Source of the DNA: Planctomycetota bacterium
GTDB lineage: Bacteria > Planctomycetota > Planctomycetia > Planctomycetales > Planctomycetaceae
Direction: 5' to 3'
Assembly (NCBI GenBank): GCA_018242525.1
Contig: JAFEBS010000004.1
Location: forward strand, 70,870-134,869
Length of the DNA: 64,000 bases
Notes under the pieces: generated by a model
Database searches by the model: none
What the model was told of the DNA's origin: nothing
Seen by the model: only the letters and a program-made list of their open reading frames with translations
Position numbers and translations under genes: made by a program
Part shown: in pieces, positions 16,378 through 25,963 of the stretch
How positions within the stretch are numbered: the stretch's first letter is position 1
Layout of the letters: the number at the start of each line of letters is the position of its first letter

Positions 16378-17837
16378 ATCATACAACGAGCGAGACTTCT
16401 GTTCCGGATGAGGTCCTGGCTCACATTGCAGACTACGCAATTTCCCCGGAACCGTTTTCCGAGACCGCGCTGTCAACCGCACGGTTGTGTCTGCTGGACA
16501 GCCTTGGATGTGCACTGCTGGGCCTGACATTCCCCGCCTGTTCCCGGTTGATCGGACCCGTCGTCCCTGGAATGACGATTCAAAACGGGGCACGAATTCC
16601 CGGCACCAGTCTGGAACTGGATCCGGTTCAGGCAGCCTTCTGCTTCGGCACCATGATCCGGTGGCTGGACTACAATGACACCTGGCTGGCCCAGGAATGG
16701 GGGCATCCGTCCGACAATCTCGGCGCAATTCTGATGACGGCCGACTGGTGCAGTCGCCAACCCGCGCATTCAGGCCGGCCGGCATTTCGAGTCCGCGACA
16801 TCCTGAACGCCATGATTCGTGCCTACGAAATTCAGGGGGTACTGGCACTGGAGAACGCCTTTAACCGGGCGGGAATTGACCATGTTTTGCTCGTCCGAGT
16901 TGCATCCGCGGCCGTAGCAACACAGATGCTCGGCGGCAATCGAGATCAAGTCCTCGCAGCAGTCAGCCAGGCCTGGCTCGACGCGGGCCCGCTGCGGACC
17001 TATCGTCACGCGCCCAATACGGGTTCGCGAAAAAGCTGGGCGGCAGGTGACGCCACCAGTCGTGCCGTACGATTGGCATTGCTGACGCTGGCTGGCGAAC
17101 GTGGATACGCCACGGCGTTGACGACGCCGACCTGGGGATTTCAGGACGCCGTGAATCGCGGTCGCGACATCCGGCTGGCGCGACCGTTCGGCAGCTACGT
17201 CATAGAAAACATCCTGTTTAAAGTGTCATTTCCGGCCGAGTTTCATGGTCAAACCGCCGTGGAAGCGGCACTGGCCTTGCATTCCTGCGTCAAGGATCGG
17301 TGGGACCGCATTGAACGAATTTGCATCGAAACTCAGGAACCCGCCATTCGAATCATTTCCAAGCAGGGACCATTGAAGAATCCCGCCGATCGTGATCATT
17401 GCCTGCAATACATGATCGCGGTGGCGCTGATTCATGGAGAATTGACCGCCGCACACTATGAAGCTGATGCGGCATCAAATCCGCTGATTGATGTCCTTAG
17501 GGCGAATATGGAGGTTGTTGAACGGCCTCAATACTCGCGGGATTATCTCGACCCTGACAAACGGTCCATCGCCAATTCGATTCAGGTGACCTTCAGCGAC
17601 GGCGAAGTGTCGCCCAGAATTGAAGTCGAATATCCACTGGGGCATCGGCGTCGACGCGACGAAGCGAGGCCGGCGCTACTGGCCAAGTTTACCGCTAACT
17701 CGTCAACCATGCTTTCGGCCGAAGCGGTGTCGACGTTGGTCGAATTGTTTGAAGATCCACTCCGGCTGGACCAGATGCCGGTGCCTGACTTCGTCCAACT
17801 GACGTTGCGAAACGCCACCACAGGCCCTGGAAAATGA
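16374..17837 (+). CDS. prpD: 2-methylcitrate dehydratase (MmgE/PrpD family)
   Basis: A 487-residue MmgE/PrpD protein, the iron-independent dehydratase that turns 2-methylcitrate to 2-methyl-cis-aconitate. Family features include LCLLDSLGCALLGL, MIRWLDYNDTWLAQEWGHPSDNLGAI (active-site region, spread over about residues 98-125), and KVSFPAEFHGQTAVEAAL. It overlaps prpC by 4 bp. It supplies the intermediate that an aconitase would hydrate to the PrpB substrate; no dedicated aconitase (AcnD) is in the window, so a housekeeping aconitase would be needed. Confidence 0.93.
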   Translation: MNHTTSETSVPDEVLAHIADYAISPEPFSETALSTARLCLLDSLGCALLGLTFPACSRLIGPVVPGMTIQNGARIPGTSLELDPVQAAFCFGTMIRWLDYNDTWLAQEWGHPSDNLGAILMTADWCSRQPAHSGRPAFRVRDILNAMIRAYEIQGVLALENAFNRAGIDHVLLVRVASAAVATQMLGGNRDQVLAAVSQAWLDAGPLRTYRHAPNTGSRKSWAAGDATSRAVRLALLTLAGERGYATALTTPTWGFQDAVNRGRDIRLARPFGSYVIENILFKVSFPAEFHGQTAVEAALALHSCVKDRWDRIERICIETQEPAIRIISKQGPLKNPADRDHCLQYMIAVALIHGELTAAHYEADAASNPLIDVLRANMEVVERPQYSRDYLDPDKRSIANSIQVTFSDGEVSPRIEVEYPLGHRRRRDEARPALLAKFTANSSTMLSAEAVSTLVELFEDPLRLDQMPVPDFVQLTLRNATTGPGK

Positions 17838-17852
17838 TCGCGAGTTCCCCCA

Positions 17853-19451
17853 ATGACTTCTCTGCGTGAACTGACAACTCAGATCGATGACCAGGAACAG
17901 CACCTGCGTCTGGGGGGCGGTGTCGCGGGTCAGGAACGTCAGCGCCGACTGGGCCGGCTGCCCGTGCGCGAGCGGTTGGCGGCGCTGCTCGATCCACAAA
18001 CTCCCTTTTACGAACTGGGCCTGTGGGGCGGGTGGGGCATGTATTCGGACTGGGGCGAAATTCCCGCCGCCGGAGTCGTGACTGGCATTGGCAACGTTCA
18101 CGGCCGGTCGGTCATCGTTGTCGCCAATGACGCGACTGTCAAAGCAGGCGCGATGTTTCCCCAGTCCGTCAAGAAGGTCCTGCGTGCTCAGCAAATTGCG
18201 ACGGATCTGCGACTGCCATTGATTTACCTGGTCGATTCGGCCGGTGTCTTTCTGCCGCTACAGGAGGATATTTTTCCGGACGAGCAGGATTTTGGGCGTA
18301 TCTTCCGCAACAACGCGGTGATCTCGGCGATGGGCATTCCACAGTATTCTGCGGTCATGGGAAACTGCGTCGCGGGGGGGGCGTATCTTCCAGTCCTGTC
18401 AGACACTCTGCTGATGACCGAAGGCAGCGCCCTCAATCTCGCGGGGCCCGCGCTGGTCAAGGCGGCGATCGGGCAGACGGTCGATCCGGAAGATCTGGGT
18501 GGTGCTCGCATGCATGCCGAGATCAGCGGGACGGTGGACTTTCGTGAAGCGGACGACCCGGCCTGTCTCCGCCGACTGCGATCGTTGATCGAATTATTGC
18601 CCCCGTCCAGGCCGTTGAGTTCGCGTGTTTCTGAAACAAAACCCATCCGTGATCCGGACGAGATCTACAGAGTCGTTCCGGACAACGAACGGGCCGAGTT
18701 CGACGTTCGTGACCTGCTGGCGTGCGTCGTTGACGCGGATTCAATGCAGGAATTTCGTGCGGATTATGGAACGACTCTGGTAACGACGTATGCGAAGATT
18801 GGGGGACGGTCCGTCGGAATCGTGGCGAATCAGTGCCGCCGCTGTAAATCGGCGACGGGCGAATTGCAGATCGGTGGCGTCTTGTACACCGACTCGGCAG
18901 AAAAGGGGGCTCGATTTGTCATGGAGTGCAACCAGTCCGCGCTGCCGATCGTATTCCTGCAGAACGTACAGGGATTCATGGTCGGCCGTCAGTCGGAACA
19001 GGCCGGGATCATCCGGTCCGGAGCGAAACTGGTGAATGTCGTCAGCAACAGCGTTGTTCCGAAGCTGACTGTGGTGATCGGCGGCTCGTTTGGTGCCGGC
19101 AACTATGCGCTTTGCGGCAGGGCGTACGATCCAGTATTGATGCTGGCGTGGCCGGGGGCTCGTTATGCCGTCATGGGGGCAGATCAGTCGGCGGAGACTC
19201 TGCTGTCTTTGCGGGTGCGCGAGGCCGAACGTGACTCGCGCACTCTATCAGACGAAGACCGGCTCGCCATGCGTGAAGATATTCGACAGCAGTACATTCA
19301 ACATATGGACATCCGGTACGGTGCGGCGCGCGGATGGGTTGATGCGATTATCGCGCCACACACAACACGTGACTGGTTGTCCGCGGCGCTGTGCCTGATT
19401 CCAGAGGGGGCGACCCGGGGTAAGTTGAATACGGGAATGCTGCAGATGTGA
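17853..19451 (+). CDS. Acyl-CoA carboxylase, carboxyltransferase (beta) subunit
   Basis: A 532-residue carboxyltransferase of the methylcrotonyl/propionyl/geranyl-CoA carboxylase beta group, normal length. It has the N-terminal and C-terminal crotonase-like halves, with VDSAGVFLPLQEDIFPDE, MGNCVAGGAYLPVLSDTLLM, QNVQGFMVGRQSEQAGIIR and VVIGGSFGAGNYALCGRAYDP. The DSAGVFLPLQ and the ALCGRAYDP parts look closer to methylcrotonyl/geranyl-CoA than propionyl-CoA carboxylases (from memory of the families). It needs a biotin carboxylase/BCCP partner, which is not encoded in this window; no AMKM-type biotin site was seen. It sits 15 bases after prpD. Confidence 0.9.
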   Translation: MTSLRELTTQIDDQEQHLRLGGGVAGQERQRRLGRLPVRERLAALLDPQTPFYELGLWGGWGMYSDWGEIPAAGVVTGIGNVHGRSVIVVANDATVKAGAMFPQSVKKVLRAQQIATDLRLPLIYLVDSAGVFLPLQEDIFPDEQDFGRIFRNNAVISAMGIPQYSAVMGNCVAGGAYLPVLSDTLLMTEGSALNLAGPALVKAAIGQTVDPEDLGGARMHAEISGTVDFREADDPACLRRLRSLIELLPPSRPLSSRVSETKPIRDPDEIYRVVPDNERAEFDVRDLLACVVDADSMQEFRADYGTTLVTTYAKIGGRSVGIVANQCRRCKSATGELQIGGVLYTDSAEKGARFVMECNQSALPIVFLQNVQGFMVGRQSEQAGIIRSGAKLVNVVSNSVVPKLTVVIGGSFGAGNYALCGRAYDPVLMLAWPGARYAVMGADQSAETLLSLRVREAERDSRTLSDEDRLAMREDIRQQYIQHMDIRYGAARGWVDAIIAPHTTRDWLSAALCLIPEGATRGKLNTGMLQM

Positions 19452-19455
19452 CGAG

Positions 19456-19549
19456 CTTTGCCCAACAAATGGGGTCAGGCCCCTGCCACAGGTATCCGGC
19501 ATGAGCGGAAACCACAGCGGGAGTGGCAGACCCCATTTGTTGGGCAAAG
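19456..19549. repeat. Long inverted repeat inside the operon
   Basis: A perfect 21-bp inverted repeat (19456-19476, CTTTGCCCAACAAATGGGGT..., and 19529-19549) encloses a shorter CTGCCAC/GTGGCAG pair (19483-19489, 19523-19529). It fills the gap between the carboxyltransferase stop and the ribosome site of the AtuA gene. It could be a mobile palindrome or an attenuator. Confidence 0.93.
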
Positions 19550-19605
19550 GCGATATGATGGAACGACGCTCAGACACGCCGACAGCGGTTGGGAAGGAGG
19601 AACCC

Positions 19606-21423
19606 ATGTCTCGACCGGTTCGCATTGGAAATGCTCATGGCTTCTGGGGGGATCGCATCGATGCCGCCGCCGAAATGCTCGCGGCGGAACCGGAATTGGA
19701 CTACATCACACTCGATTTCCTCGCCGAAGTCTCGATGTCGATCCTGGCATTGCAGCGATCTCGCGATCCAGACGCGGGCTGGCCGCGCGATGTCGCCGAT
19801 GTCATTCGATCGCTGATTCCGTATTGGCACCGTGGAGGCCGCTGCCGCCTGATCACGAACGGCGGGGGCTTGAATCCGGCCGCTTGTGCGCGCGCGTGTC
19901 AGTCGATTCTGGTGGAAGCCGGATGTGGCGATCTCCGGGTGGCTGTTGTCAGTGGCGATGACGTGATCGACCAGTTGAAGTCGGCTCAGGGAGCCGAAGC
20001 TCTCTTTCAAAATGTTGACACTGGGACTTCGCTGGCGACGGTTCAGGAAAGGCTGGTTACGGCAAACGCTTATCTGGGAGCGGAACCGATCGTCGCTGCA
20101 CTGAAACTTGGTGCCGACATTGTCATCACCGGCCGCGTTGCGGATCCGAGCCTGACAGTTGCCGCCTGCGCCCATTTTCACGGTTGGAAGTGGAACGACT
20201 GGAATCGACTGGCCGGTGCCACCGTTGCCGGGCATGTGATCGAATGTGGGACCCAGGTGACCGGTGGCATCTCCACCGACTGGTTTGAGGTTCCTGGACT
20301 GGACAGCATTGGCTTTCCGATTGTCGAAGTTGCCGACGATGGCAGTTTCGTCATTACGAAGCCCTGCGGTTCGGGAGGTCACGTCTGCGAGCAAACCGTC
20401 AAGGAGCAGCTCGTCTACGAAATTGGCGATCCCGGCAACTACCTGTCGCCCGACGTCACGGTCTCGTTTCTGACACTTCACCTGACCGAGGTTGGCCGCA
20501 ATCGGATGGAAGTCAAAGGTGTCACCGGTCGTCCCGCACCGGCCACATTGAAGGTGAGCGCCACCTACCAGGACGGATATCGGGCCCAGGGAGAACTGAC
20601 GATTTACGGTTCCGATGCCGTCAATAAGGCACGTCGTGCCGGTCAAACAGTCCTGCAGCGACTCAGAAATCGTGGCGTCCTGTTTCGTGAGTCGCTGGTG
20701 GAGTGTCTCGGCACCGGTGCCTGCCACCCGGGTGCCGTCAACGAGCCCGCCCTCTCCGAAGTGCGCGAAACGGTCTTGCGCATCGCGGTCGCGGACGATT
20801 CGCGTCCGTCGATTGAACAGTTCAGTCGTGAACTGATGCCACTCATTACGGCCGGGCCTCCCGGTACCACCGGCTACTCCGCCGGACGCCCCCGCATTCA
20901 TTCGGTCTTTCGCTACTGGCCCTGCCTGATCGAGCGGGAACGCGTCACCGCGCGAGTCTCGTTGATCGGCGACGCGAGCACTCCATCGCCGATGCGGGAG
21001 ACGACAACGAAGGCCTCTCAGCCAGTTGCACCGATGCACAACGGCTTCGCCATCCATACGGCGGAAACGCTGGCGACGGTCGTAGGCAGCATCACCTTCA
21101 AGAGTTCTCAATTGGGGCACCTTGCCTATGCACGCAGTGGTGACAAGGGGATTCATGCCAATGTTGGCGTGGTCGCCCGACGTCTCGAGGACTACGACTT
21201 GATTTGCCGCGTGGCGACTGTCGAACGCGTGGCGGCACACTTCGGGATCGACGATGTCCAGCGTGTGATTCGCTGCGAATGGCCGAACCTGGGAGCGGTG
21301 AATTTCATTCTGCACGGCATCCTCGCCAATACGTTGCGCGTCGATGCCCAGGGCAAAGCGCTGGGGCAGGTCATGCTCGAATTACCGATTCCTCCCGACA
21401 CGGAAGGAGACCCCCATGAATGA
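19606..21423 (+). CDS. atuA: AtuA family protein (DUF1446, acyclic terpene utilisation)
   Basis: A 605-residue protein with the DUF1446/AtuA domain (about residues 4-450, with RIGNAHGFWGDRIDAA, LITNGGGLNPAACA and VITGRVADPSLTVA) and the small C-terminal AtuA-like domain (about residues 500-590, LAYARSGDKG, ANVGVVAR). AtuA is required for growth on acyclic terpenes in Pseudomonas, but its reaction is not firmly established. The ATG at 19606 has a very strong AAGGAGG eight bases upstream; an upstream in-frame start would run through the inverted repeat and is rejected. It overlaps the enoyl-CoA hydratase start by 8 bases. Confidence 0.9.
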   Translation: MSRPVRIGNAHGFWGDRIDAAAEMLAAEPELDYITLDFLAEVSMSILALQRSRDPDAGWPRDVADVIRSLIPYWHRGGRCRLITNGGGLNPAACARACQSILVEAGCGDLRVAVVSGDDVIDQLKSAQGAEALFQNVDTGTSLATVQERLVTANAYLGAEPIVAALKLGADIVITGRVADPSLTVAACAHFHGWKWNDWNRLAGATVAGHVIECGTQVTGGISTDWFEVPGLDSIGFPIVEVADDGSFVITKPCGSGGHVCEQTVKEQLVYEIGDPGNYLSPDVTVSFLTLHLTEVGRNRMEVKGVTGRPAPATLKVSATYQDGYRAQGELTIYGSDAVNKARRAGQTVLQRLRNRGVLFRESLVECLGTGACHPGAVNEPALSEVRETVLRIAVADDSRPSIEQFSRELMPLITAGPPGTTGYSAGRPRIHSVFRYWPCLIERERVTARVSLIGDASTPSPMRETTTKASQPVAPMHNGFAIHTAETLATVVGSITFKSSQLGHLAYARSGDKGIHANVGVVARRLEDYDLICRVATVERVAAHFGIDDVQRVIRCEWPNLGAVNFILHGILANTLRVDAQGKALGQVMLELPIPPDTEGDPHE

Positions 21424-22210
21424 CAATGCGGTCTTGCTGGTGGAATCGTTGAACGAATCCACTGTGTCGATCACATTGAACCGTCCCGACCGTCGCAATG
21501 CACTCAACATTGAACTGATGCGGGCACTCTGTGCGGAACTGAATTCTCTGGCGGCGGATCCCGTCCGCCGGGTAGTGCTGCTGCGCGGGGCGGGAAGCGT
21601 CTTCTGCTCGGGGATGGACTTGCAGGAGACCTCTGATCCAGAAGCGTCTGAGCGGAGTGTCGACATGGTGGCGAAGACCTTTGCGACGTTGCTCGACACC
21701 AATCTGATCACAATTGCCGTGGCCCAGGGGGCCGCATTCGCCGGAGGGGCCGGGTTGTTGACCTGTTGCGATTTTGCTGTCGCGTCGCCCGACTTGCGAA
21801 TCGGGTTTCCGGAAGTGCGCCGGGGATTAATCCCGGCTCTGGTAGCGGCGGTGACCGTGAATCGGCTGACAGATGCGGCACAGCGTGAACTGTTTCTGGT
21901 GGCAGAGCCGATTCTGACGGAGAGGGCCTTGGCACTGGGTCTGATCCACCAGATCGCGCCCGCAGACGAACTGCTGCAGTGCGCCTGTTTACTTGCCGGA
22001 TCGATCTTGATGGGTGCGCCAGAGGCCATTCGGCAGTGCAAGTCCTGGCTGCGCGATCTTCGTAAGATCGAACGGTCGCATCTACTCCGTAATGCGCTGG
22101 CATTTCATAAACAGGCCAAAAACGCCGACGAAGTGCGCGAGGGTCTGACAGCGTTCCAGGAACGTCGCGAGCCGGATTGGACCAATTGCCGATCGGCTGG
22201 AGAGTTGTAA
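21416..22210 (+). CDS. Enoyl-CoA hydratase/isomerase family protein
   Basis: A 264-residue crotonase-family enzyme. The oxyanion-hole regions are visible as SVFCSGMDLQE and GAAFAGGAGLL, with the second in the position of the usual GG motif. LNRPDRRNALNIELM is the N-terminal family signature. In leucine and terpene routes the equivalent enzyme hydrates a 3-methylglutaconyl-type CoA (LiuC/AtuE); that role here is inferred from the operon. The ATG at 21416 overlaps the AtuA stop and has GGAAGGAGA upstream, so the two are coupled. Confidence 0.88.
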   Translation: MNDNAVLLVESLNESTVSITLNRPDRRNALNIELMRALCAELNSLAADPVRRVVLLRGAGSVFCSGMDLQETSDPEASERSVDMVAKTFATLLDTNLITIAVAQGAAFAGGAGLLTCCDFAVASPDLRIGFPEVRRGLIPALVAAVTVNRLTDAAQRELFLVAEPILTERALALGLIHQIAPADELLQCACLLAGSILMGAPEAIRQCKSWLRDLRKIERSHLLRNALAFHKQAKNADEVREGLTAFQERREPDWTNCRSAGEL

Positions 22211-22253
22211 CTCACCAGCCAATGCTCAACGTCGTACGACTTTTGTCTGACAG

Positions 22254-24080
22254 ATGGCCAATTCAATTGCAGAGACAATCATGACCAGCTCCCTGACACC
22301 GTCCAGCGAAACGAATCCTGCCCGAAATGCTGAACTGGAGGATCAGCTTCGTCAGGCCGAGGAGTTGCTTTACCAGGGCCCGCCGCATCGCAGTGTCGCC
22401 AAGGAAGTGTTCCACGGGCGGTTTGGCAGTGAGTTGATCTTGCCGTATCCTCGCCTGACTGCACTCGAACAACCGAAGGTCGATGCCGCATTGCGGCAAC
22501 TGATTGCTTTCTGTGACGAGCACCTGGATCCGGCCGCGATCGACCGGCAGGCGGATATCCCACGGACCGTGATCGACGGACTGGCTGAAATGGGAGTACT
22601 GGGAATGACGGCTCCCGAGGCGATCGGTGGGCGGGGCTTCTCGCAACTCGCCTACTGTCAGATTCTGCAGGAACTGGGAAGTCGCTGCAGCGCGACGTCG
22701 ATCTTCGTCAATGCCCACCATTCGATTGGAATGCGGGGGTTATTGCTGTTTGGCACCGAAACCCAGCGAAAGCGCTGGTTGCCCGACATGATTGCCGGTC
22801 GCAAACTGGCCGCGTTTGCTCTGACAGAACCGCAGGCCGGATCGGACGCCAGCAACGTGCAGACGCAGGCGGTCCTGTCCGATGACGGTACGCACTACAT
22901 CCTCAACGGCGAAAAACGCTATATCACGAACGGGGCGATCGCCGATGTGCTGACTGTCATGGCGCGCACGGCCGTACCCGGAAAGACGGACACTGCGATC
23001 ACTGCATTCCTGGTCACGCCGGATATGCCTGGCTTTCGCGTGGTCGAGCCGCGTATGGAGAAACTCGGCATCCGTGGAACTGCCACCGCGAAACTGGCGT
23101 TCGAGAATATGCCGGTTCCCACCGAAAACATTCTCGGCACACTGGGCAAAGGGTTGAAAGTTGCCCTGACGGTGCTTGACTTCGGTCGCACGACGTTTGG
23201 TGCGTGCTGTACCGGCGCGGCAAAAACGTGTCTACGGCTGGCGACAGAACACGCTCGAACCCGAGTTCAGTTCAAACGGAAACTGGGAGAATTCCAACTG
23301 GTGCAACAGAAGCTGGCACGCATGGCGGCGTGGACGTATGCCATGGAAGCGATGACCAGCGTCACGGCGGGATTGATTGATCGCGGTCTGGAAGACTACA
23401 TGCTGGAGACCGCCATGTTGAAGGTCTATAGCACCGAAGCGCTCTGGACGATCGTGAACGATGCGTTTCAAATCCATGGCGGCGCGGCGTACTTTACCGA
23501 TAGTCCGCTGGAGCGGATGTTGCGTGACGCTCGCATCAATCAGATTGGCGAAGGAGCCAACGAAGTGCTGACATCGTTTATCGCACTCGTCGGAATGCGC
23601 GAGCCGGCCGAACGACTCAAGGGAGTCTGGGACGCGCTGGGAAATCCACTGCGCCAGATTTCCCTTTTGAGCCGGTTCTTCTGGGAGGAGACAGTACGGC
23701 GACTGACGCGCCCCGTCGTTCGTGTCCAGTCGTCGCAATTGCAAATCCATGCGAAAGCGCTGAGCCGTCTGATTCGCCAGTTCAGTCTGGCGGTGGAATC
23801 TGCACTGATGCGCCATCGCGAAGGAATCCTTGAACGGCAACTGGTCCAGGAACCGATCGCAGAAGCGGCGATGGAATTGTTTGCCTTCGCCTGCGTCCTG
23901 GCACGGTTGGAGGCCGCACTTCAATTGCCTGATGGTTCCGAACGCTCAGACGTCCCCGCAACGACCGCTGGCCTGTTGTTTCTCCGTCAGGCCGCCCGAC
24001 GAATCCGTCAGGCACTGGCACGGCTAAAAGACCACGATCATCTTCAGATCGAAGACACCGCGCGGCAGATGCTTTCGTAG
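22254..24080 (+). CDS. Acyl-CoA dehydrogenase (long, VLCAD/ACAD9-like)
   Basis: A 608-residue FAD enzyme that would form a 2,3-double bond in an acyl-CoA. Length and an extra C-terminal helical part (after about residue 450) resemble VLCAD/ACAD9 rather than the usual 380-residue form. Signatures: FALTEPQAGSDASN, NGEKRYITNG, EKLGIRGTATAKLAFEN and FQIHGGAAYFTDSPLERMLRD followed by INQIGEGANEV, where the Glu is the likely base. Last gene of the operon, 43 bases after the hydratase. A second ATG at 22281 is an alternative start. Confidence 0.93.
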   Translation: MANSIAETIMTSSLTPSSETNPARNAELEDQLRQAEELLYQGPPHRSVAKEVFHGRFGSELILPYPRLTALEQPKVDAALRQLIAFCDEHLDPAAIDRQADIPRTVIDGLAEMGVLGMTAPEAIGGRGFSQLAYCQILQELGSRCSATSIFVNAHHSIGMRGLLLFGTETQRKRWLPDMIAGRKLAAFALTEPQAGSDASNVQTQAVLSDDGTHYILNGEKRYITNGAIADVLTVMARTAVPGKTDTAITAFLVTPDMPGFRVVEPRMEKLGIRGTATAKLAFENMPVPTENILGTLGKGLKVALTVLDFGRTTFGACCTGAAKTCLRLATEHARTRVQFKRKLGEFQLVQQKLARMAAWTYAMEAMTSVTAGLIDRGLEDYMLETAMLKVYSTEALWTIVNDAFQIHGGAAYFTDSPLERMLRDARINQIGEGANEVLTSFIALVGMREPAERLKGVWDALGNPLRQISLLSRFFWEETVRRLTRPVVRVQSSQLQIHAKALSRLIRQFSLAVESALMRHREGILERQLVQEPIAEAAMELFAFACVLARLEAALQLPDGSERSDVPATTAGLLFLRQAARRIRQALARLKDHDHLQIEDTARQMLS

Positions 24081-24145
24081 GCTGATACTGTCGTAGATCG
24101 GGGCCACGGTTCCGCAGCAAGACAGCTATTGTCGAGATAACCAAT

Positions 24146-25825
24146 TCAGGCCGTCTCAATCGCGGCGGCATCCTGCAGTCCCAAGTCCTGGATTGCCTGT
24201 TCGCGAATCCTGAACTTCTGAATCTTGCCAGTCACGGTCGTCGGAAATGAATCCACAAACTTGACGTACCGTGGTGTCTTGAAGTGAGCAATTCGCGCCC
24301 GACAATAGTCGCGGATCTCGTGGTCCGTCGCGGACTCGCCCGCACGCAGTTTGATCCAGGCGACGACCTCTTCGCCATATTTCCGGTCGGGAACTCCAAC
24401 CACCTGCACTTCTTCGATCTTCGGGTGCTGGTACAGCAGTTCTTCGATCTCGCGGGGAGCGATGTTTTCTCCGCCACGGATGATCATGTCCTTGAACCGG
24501 CCTGTGATCCGAAAATATCCGTCGGCATGCCGAACCGCCAGGTCGCCGGTATACAGCCAGCCGTCCGCATCTATCGACTGGGCGGTCAGTTCCGGCTGAT
24601 TGTAGTAACCCAGCATCACGTTGTGGCCGCGACAACAGAGTTCGCCCGATTCCCCATCGGGTAACTCGACGTGAGTCTGTGGATCGACAATCCGGACTTC
24701 GATCCCCGGAAGCGGTCTCCCGACAGTTCCCACACGATGCTCCAGTGAGTCGTCCGTGCAGGTCGTCGTAATCAGCGGTGAAGCTTCTGTCTGGCCAAAA
24801 CCAATGGTGATCTCTCGCGCACCCAGGACCGTCGTAACCCGCTTCATCAATTCGATCGGACAGGGACTGCCTGCCATGATGCCGGTGCGCAAGGACGACG
24901 TATCGCGTTCGGGAAACGTCGGGTGCTCCAGCATCGCGATGAACATCGTCGGGACACCGTAAATCGCGGTACAGCGTTCTTTCTCGATCGCATTCAGCGT
25001 TGCTTCAGCCTGGAAGAACTCGTAAGGAAAAATCATCGCCGCCCCGGACACGACCGCGCAGATCGTCCCCAACACACATCCAAAACAATGATACAGCGGG
25101 ACGGGAATGCAGATGCGATCCTGTTCCATCAGTCGTTGCCGCTGGGCCGCATAGTAACCGTTCAGCAACAGGTTGCGGTGAGTCAGCAAGGCTCCCTTCG
25201 GTCTGCCGGTCGTGCCCGAAGTGTATTGAAGGTTGACCGGATCGGTCGGCGTCAATCGTTGCTCGATGTCGGCCATCTCCATCGTGGGAACCTGACTTCC
25301 CGCGTCCAGAAGTTGCTGCCAGCCGACCATTCCGGGATGCTCGCGACCACGCATCCGAATCACGCATTTCAACTTTGGAAATCGTGGAGATTGCAGATCG
25401 CCGGGAAACGAAGTTGCCAGTTCCGGGCAAAGTTCATCCAGCATTCGATGGAAGTCCGCCTGCTTATATCCATCAATCAGCGCCAGCCCGCGCATGTTCG
25501 ATTGAGCGAGAGCATATTCCAACTCGCCGACTTGATAGGCGGGGTTCACCGTGACGAGGACGACGCCCACACGCGCGCATGCAAACTGCAACAGCACCCA
25601 CTCGGGCCAATTCGTGGACAAGACTCCAAGATGGTCCCCCGGCTGAAATCCCAGCCCAAGCAACCCCAAGGCCACGCTATCCACAGTGGCATCGAATTCT
25701 GACCAGGTCTGCCGGATTCCGGCCTGAAGACAAACCATTGCGTCCCGGGTTGGATGTTGCACGGCGATCTGGCGCAGCACTTCACCAATCGTCAACTGAA
25801 AAACCCAGGGACTGGATTCTGTCAT
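24146..25825 (-). CDS. AMP-dependent fatty acyl-CoA ligase
   Basis: A 559-residue adenylate-forming ligase that activates a carboxylic acid to its acyl-CoA. The P-loop YTSGTTGRPKGA, GFGQTEASP, GWLYTGDLAVRHADGYF, GRFKDMIIRGGENI and the C-terminal lysine region TVTGKIQKFRIRE are all present. The pattern resembles medium-chain ACSF2/FadD-type ligases. It is convergent to the acyl-CoA dehydrogenase and may supply that operon with substrate. I chose the ATG at 25825 with AGAGGGAA upstream; 25 earlier codons lack family similarity. Confidence 0.92.
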   Translation of the reverse strand: MTESSPWVFQLTIGEVLRQIAVQHPTRDAMVCLQAGIRQTWSEFDATVDSVALGLLGLGFQPGDHLGVLSTNWPEWVLLQFACARVGVVLVTVNPAYQVGELEYALAQSNMRGLALIDGYKQADFHRMLDELCPELATSFPGDLQSPRFPKLKCVIRMRGREHPGMVGWQQLLDAGSQVPTMEMADIEQRLTPTDPVNLQYTSGTTGRPKGALLTHRNLLLNGYYAAQRQRLMEQDRICIPVPLYHCFGCVLGTICAVVSGAAMIFPYEFFQAEATLNAIEKERCTAIYGVPTMFIAMLEHPTFPERDTSSLRTGIMAGSPCPIELMKRVTTVLGAREITIGFGQTEASPLITTTCTDDSLEHRVGTVGRPLPGIEVRIVDPQTHVELPDGESGELCCRGHNVMLGYYNQPELTAQSIDADGWLYTGDLAVRHADGYFRITGRFKDMIIRGGENIAPREIEELLYQHPKIEEVQVVGVPDRKYGEEVVAWIKLRAGESATDHEIRDYCRARIAHFKTPRYVKFVDSFPTTVTGKIQKFRIREQAIQDLGLQDAAAIETA

Positions 25826-25963
25826 CGCTGGTTCCCTCTGGACCGTTCCGCGTGGCACGGATCCAATTATCCCCGGCAACCCTGCAACTTCAATGCACAT
25901 CGGTGGCGTTTAGTAATTCCGGGCAACGAAGGTTGGAACTTGCGTACGTAACACCCCATCGGA

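Noticed and set aside
17853..19451. Naming the carboxyltransferase as propionyl-CoA carboxylase from its prp context
   Set aside because: The methylcitrate cycle does not need that enzyme, and the neighbouring AtuA and crotonase genes suit a methylcrotonyl- or geranyl-type substrate better; kept general.
19570..21315. A 581-codon open frame on the minus strand opposite AtuA
   Set aside because: It is antisense to a gene with clear family motifs and a strong ribosome site; the protein has no recognisable domain and reflects codon bias in GC-rich DNA.
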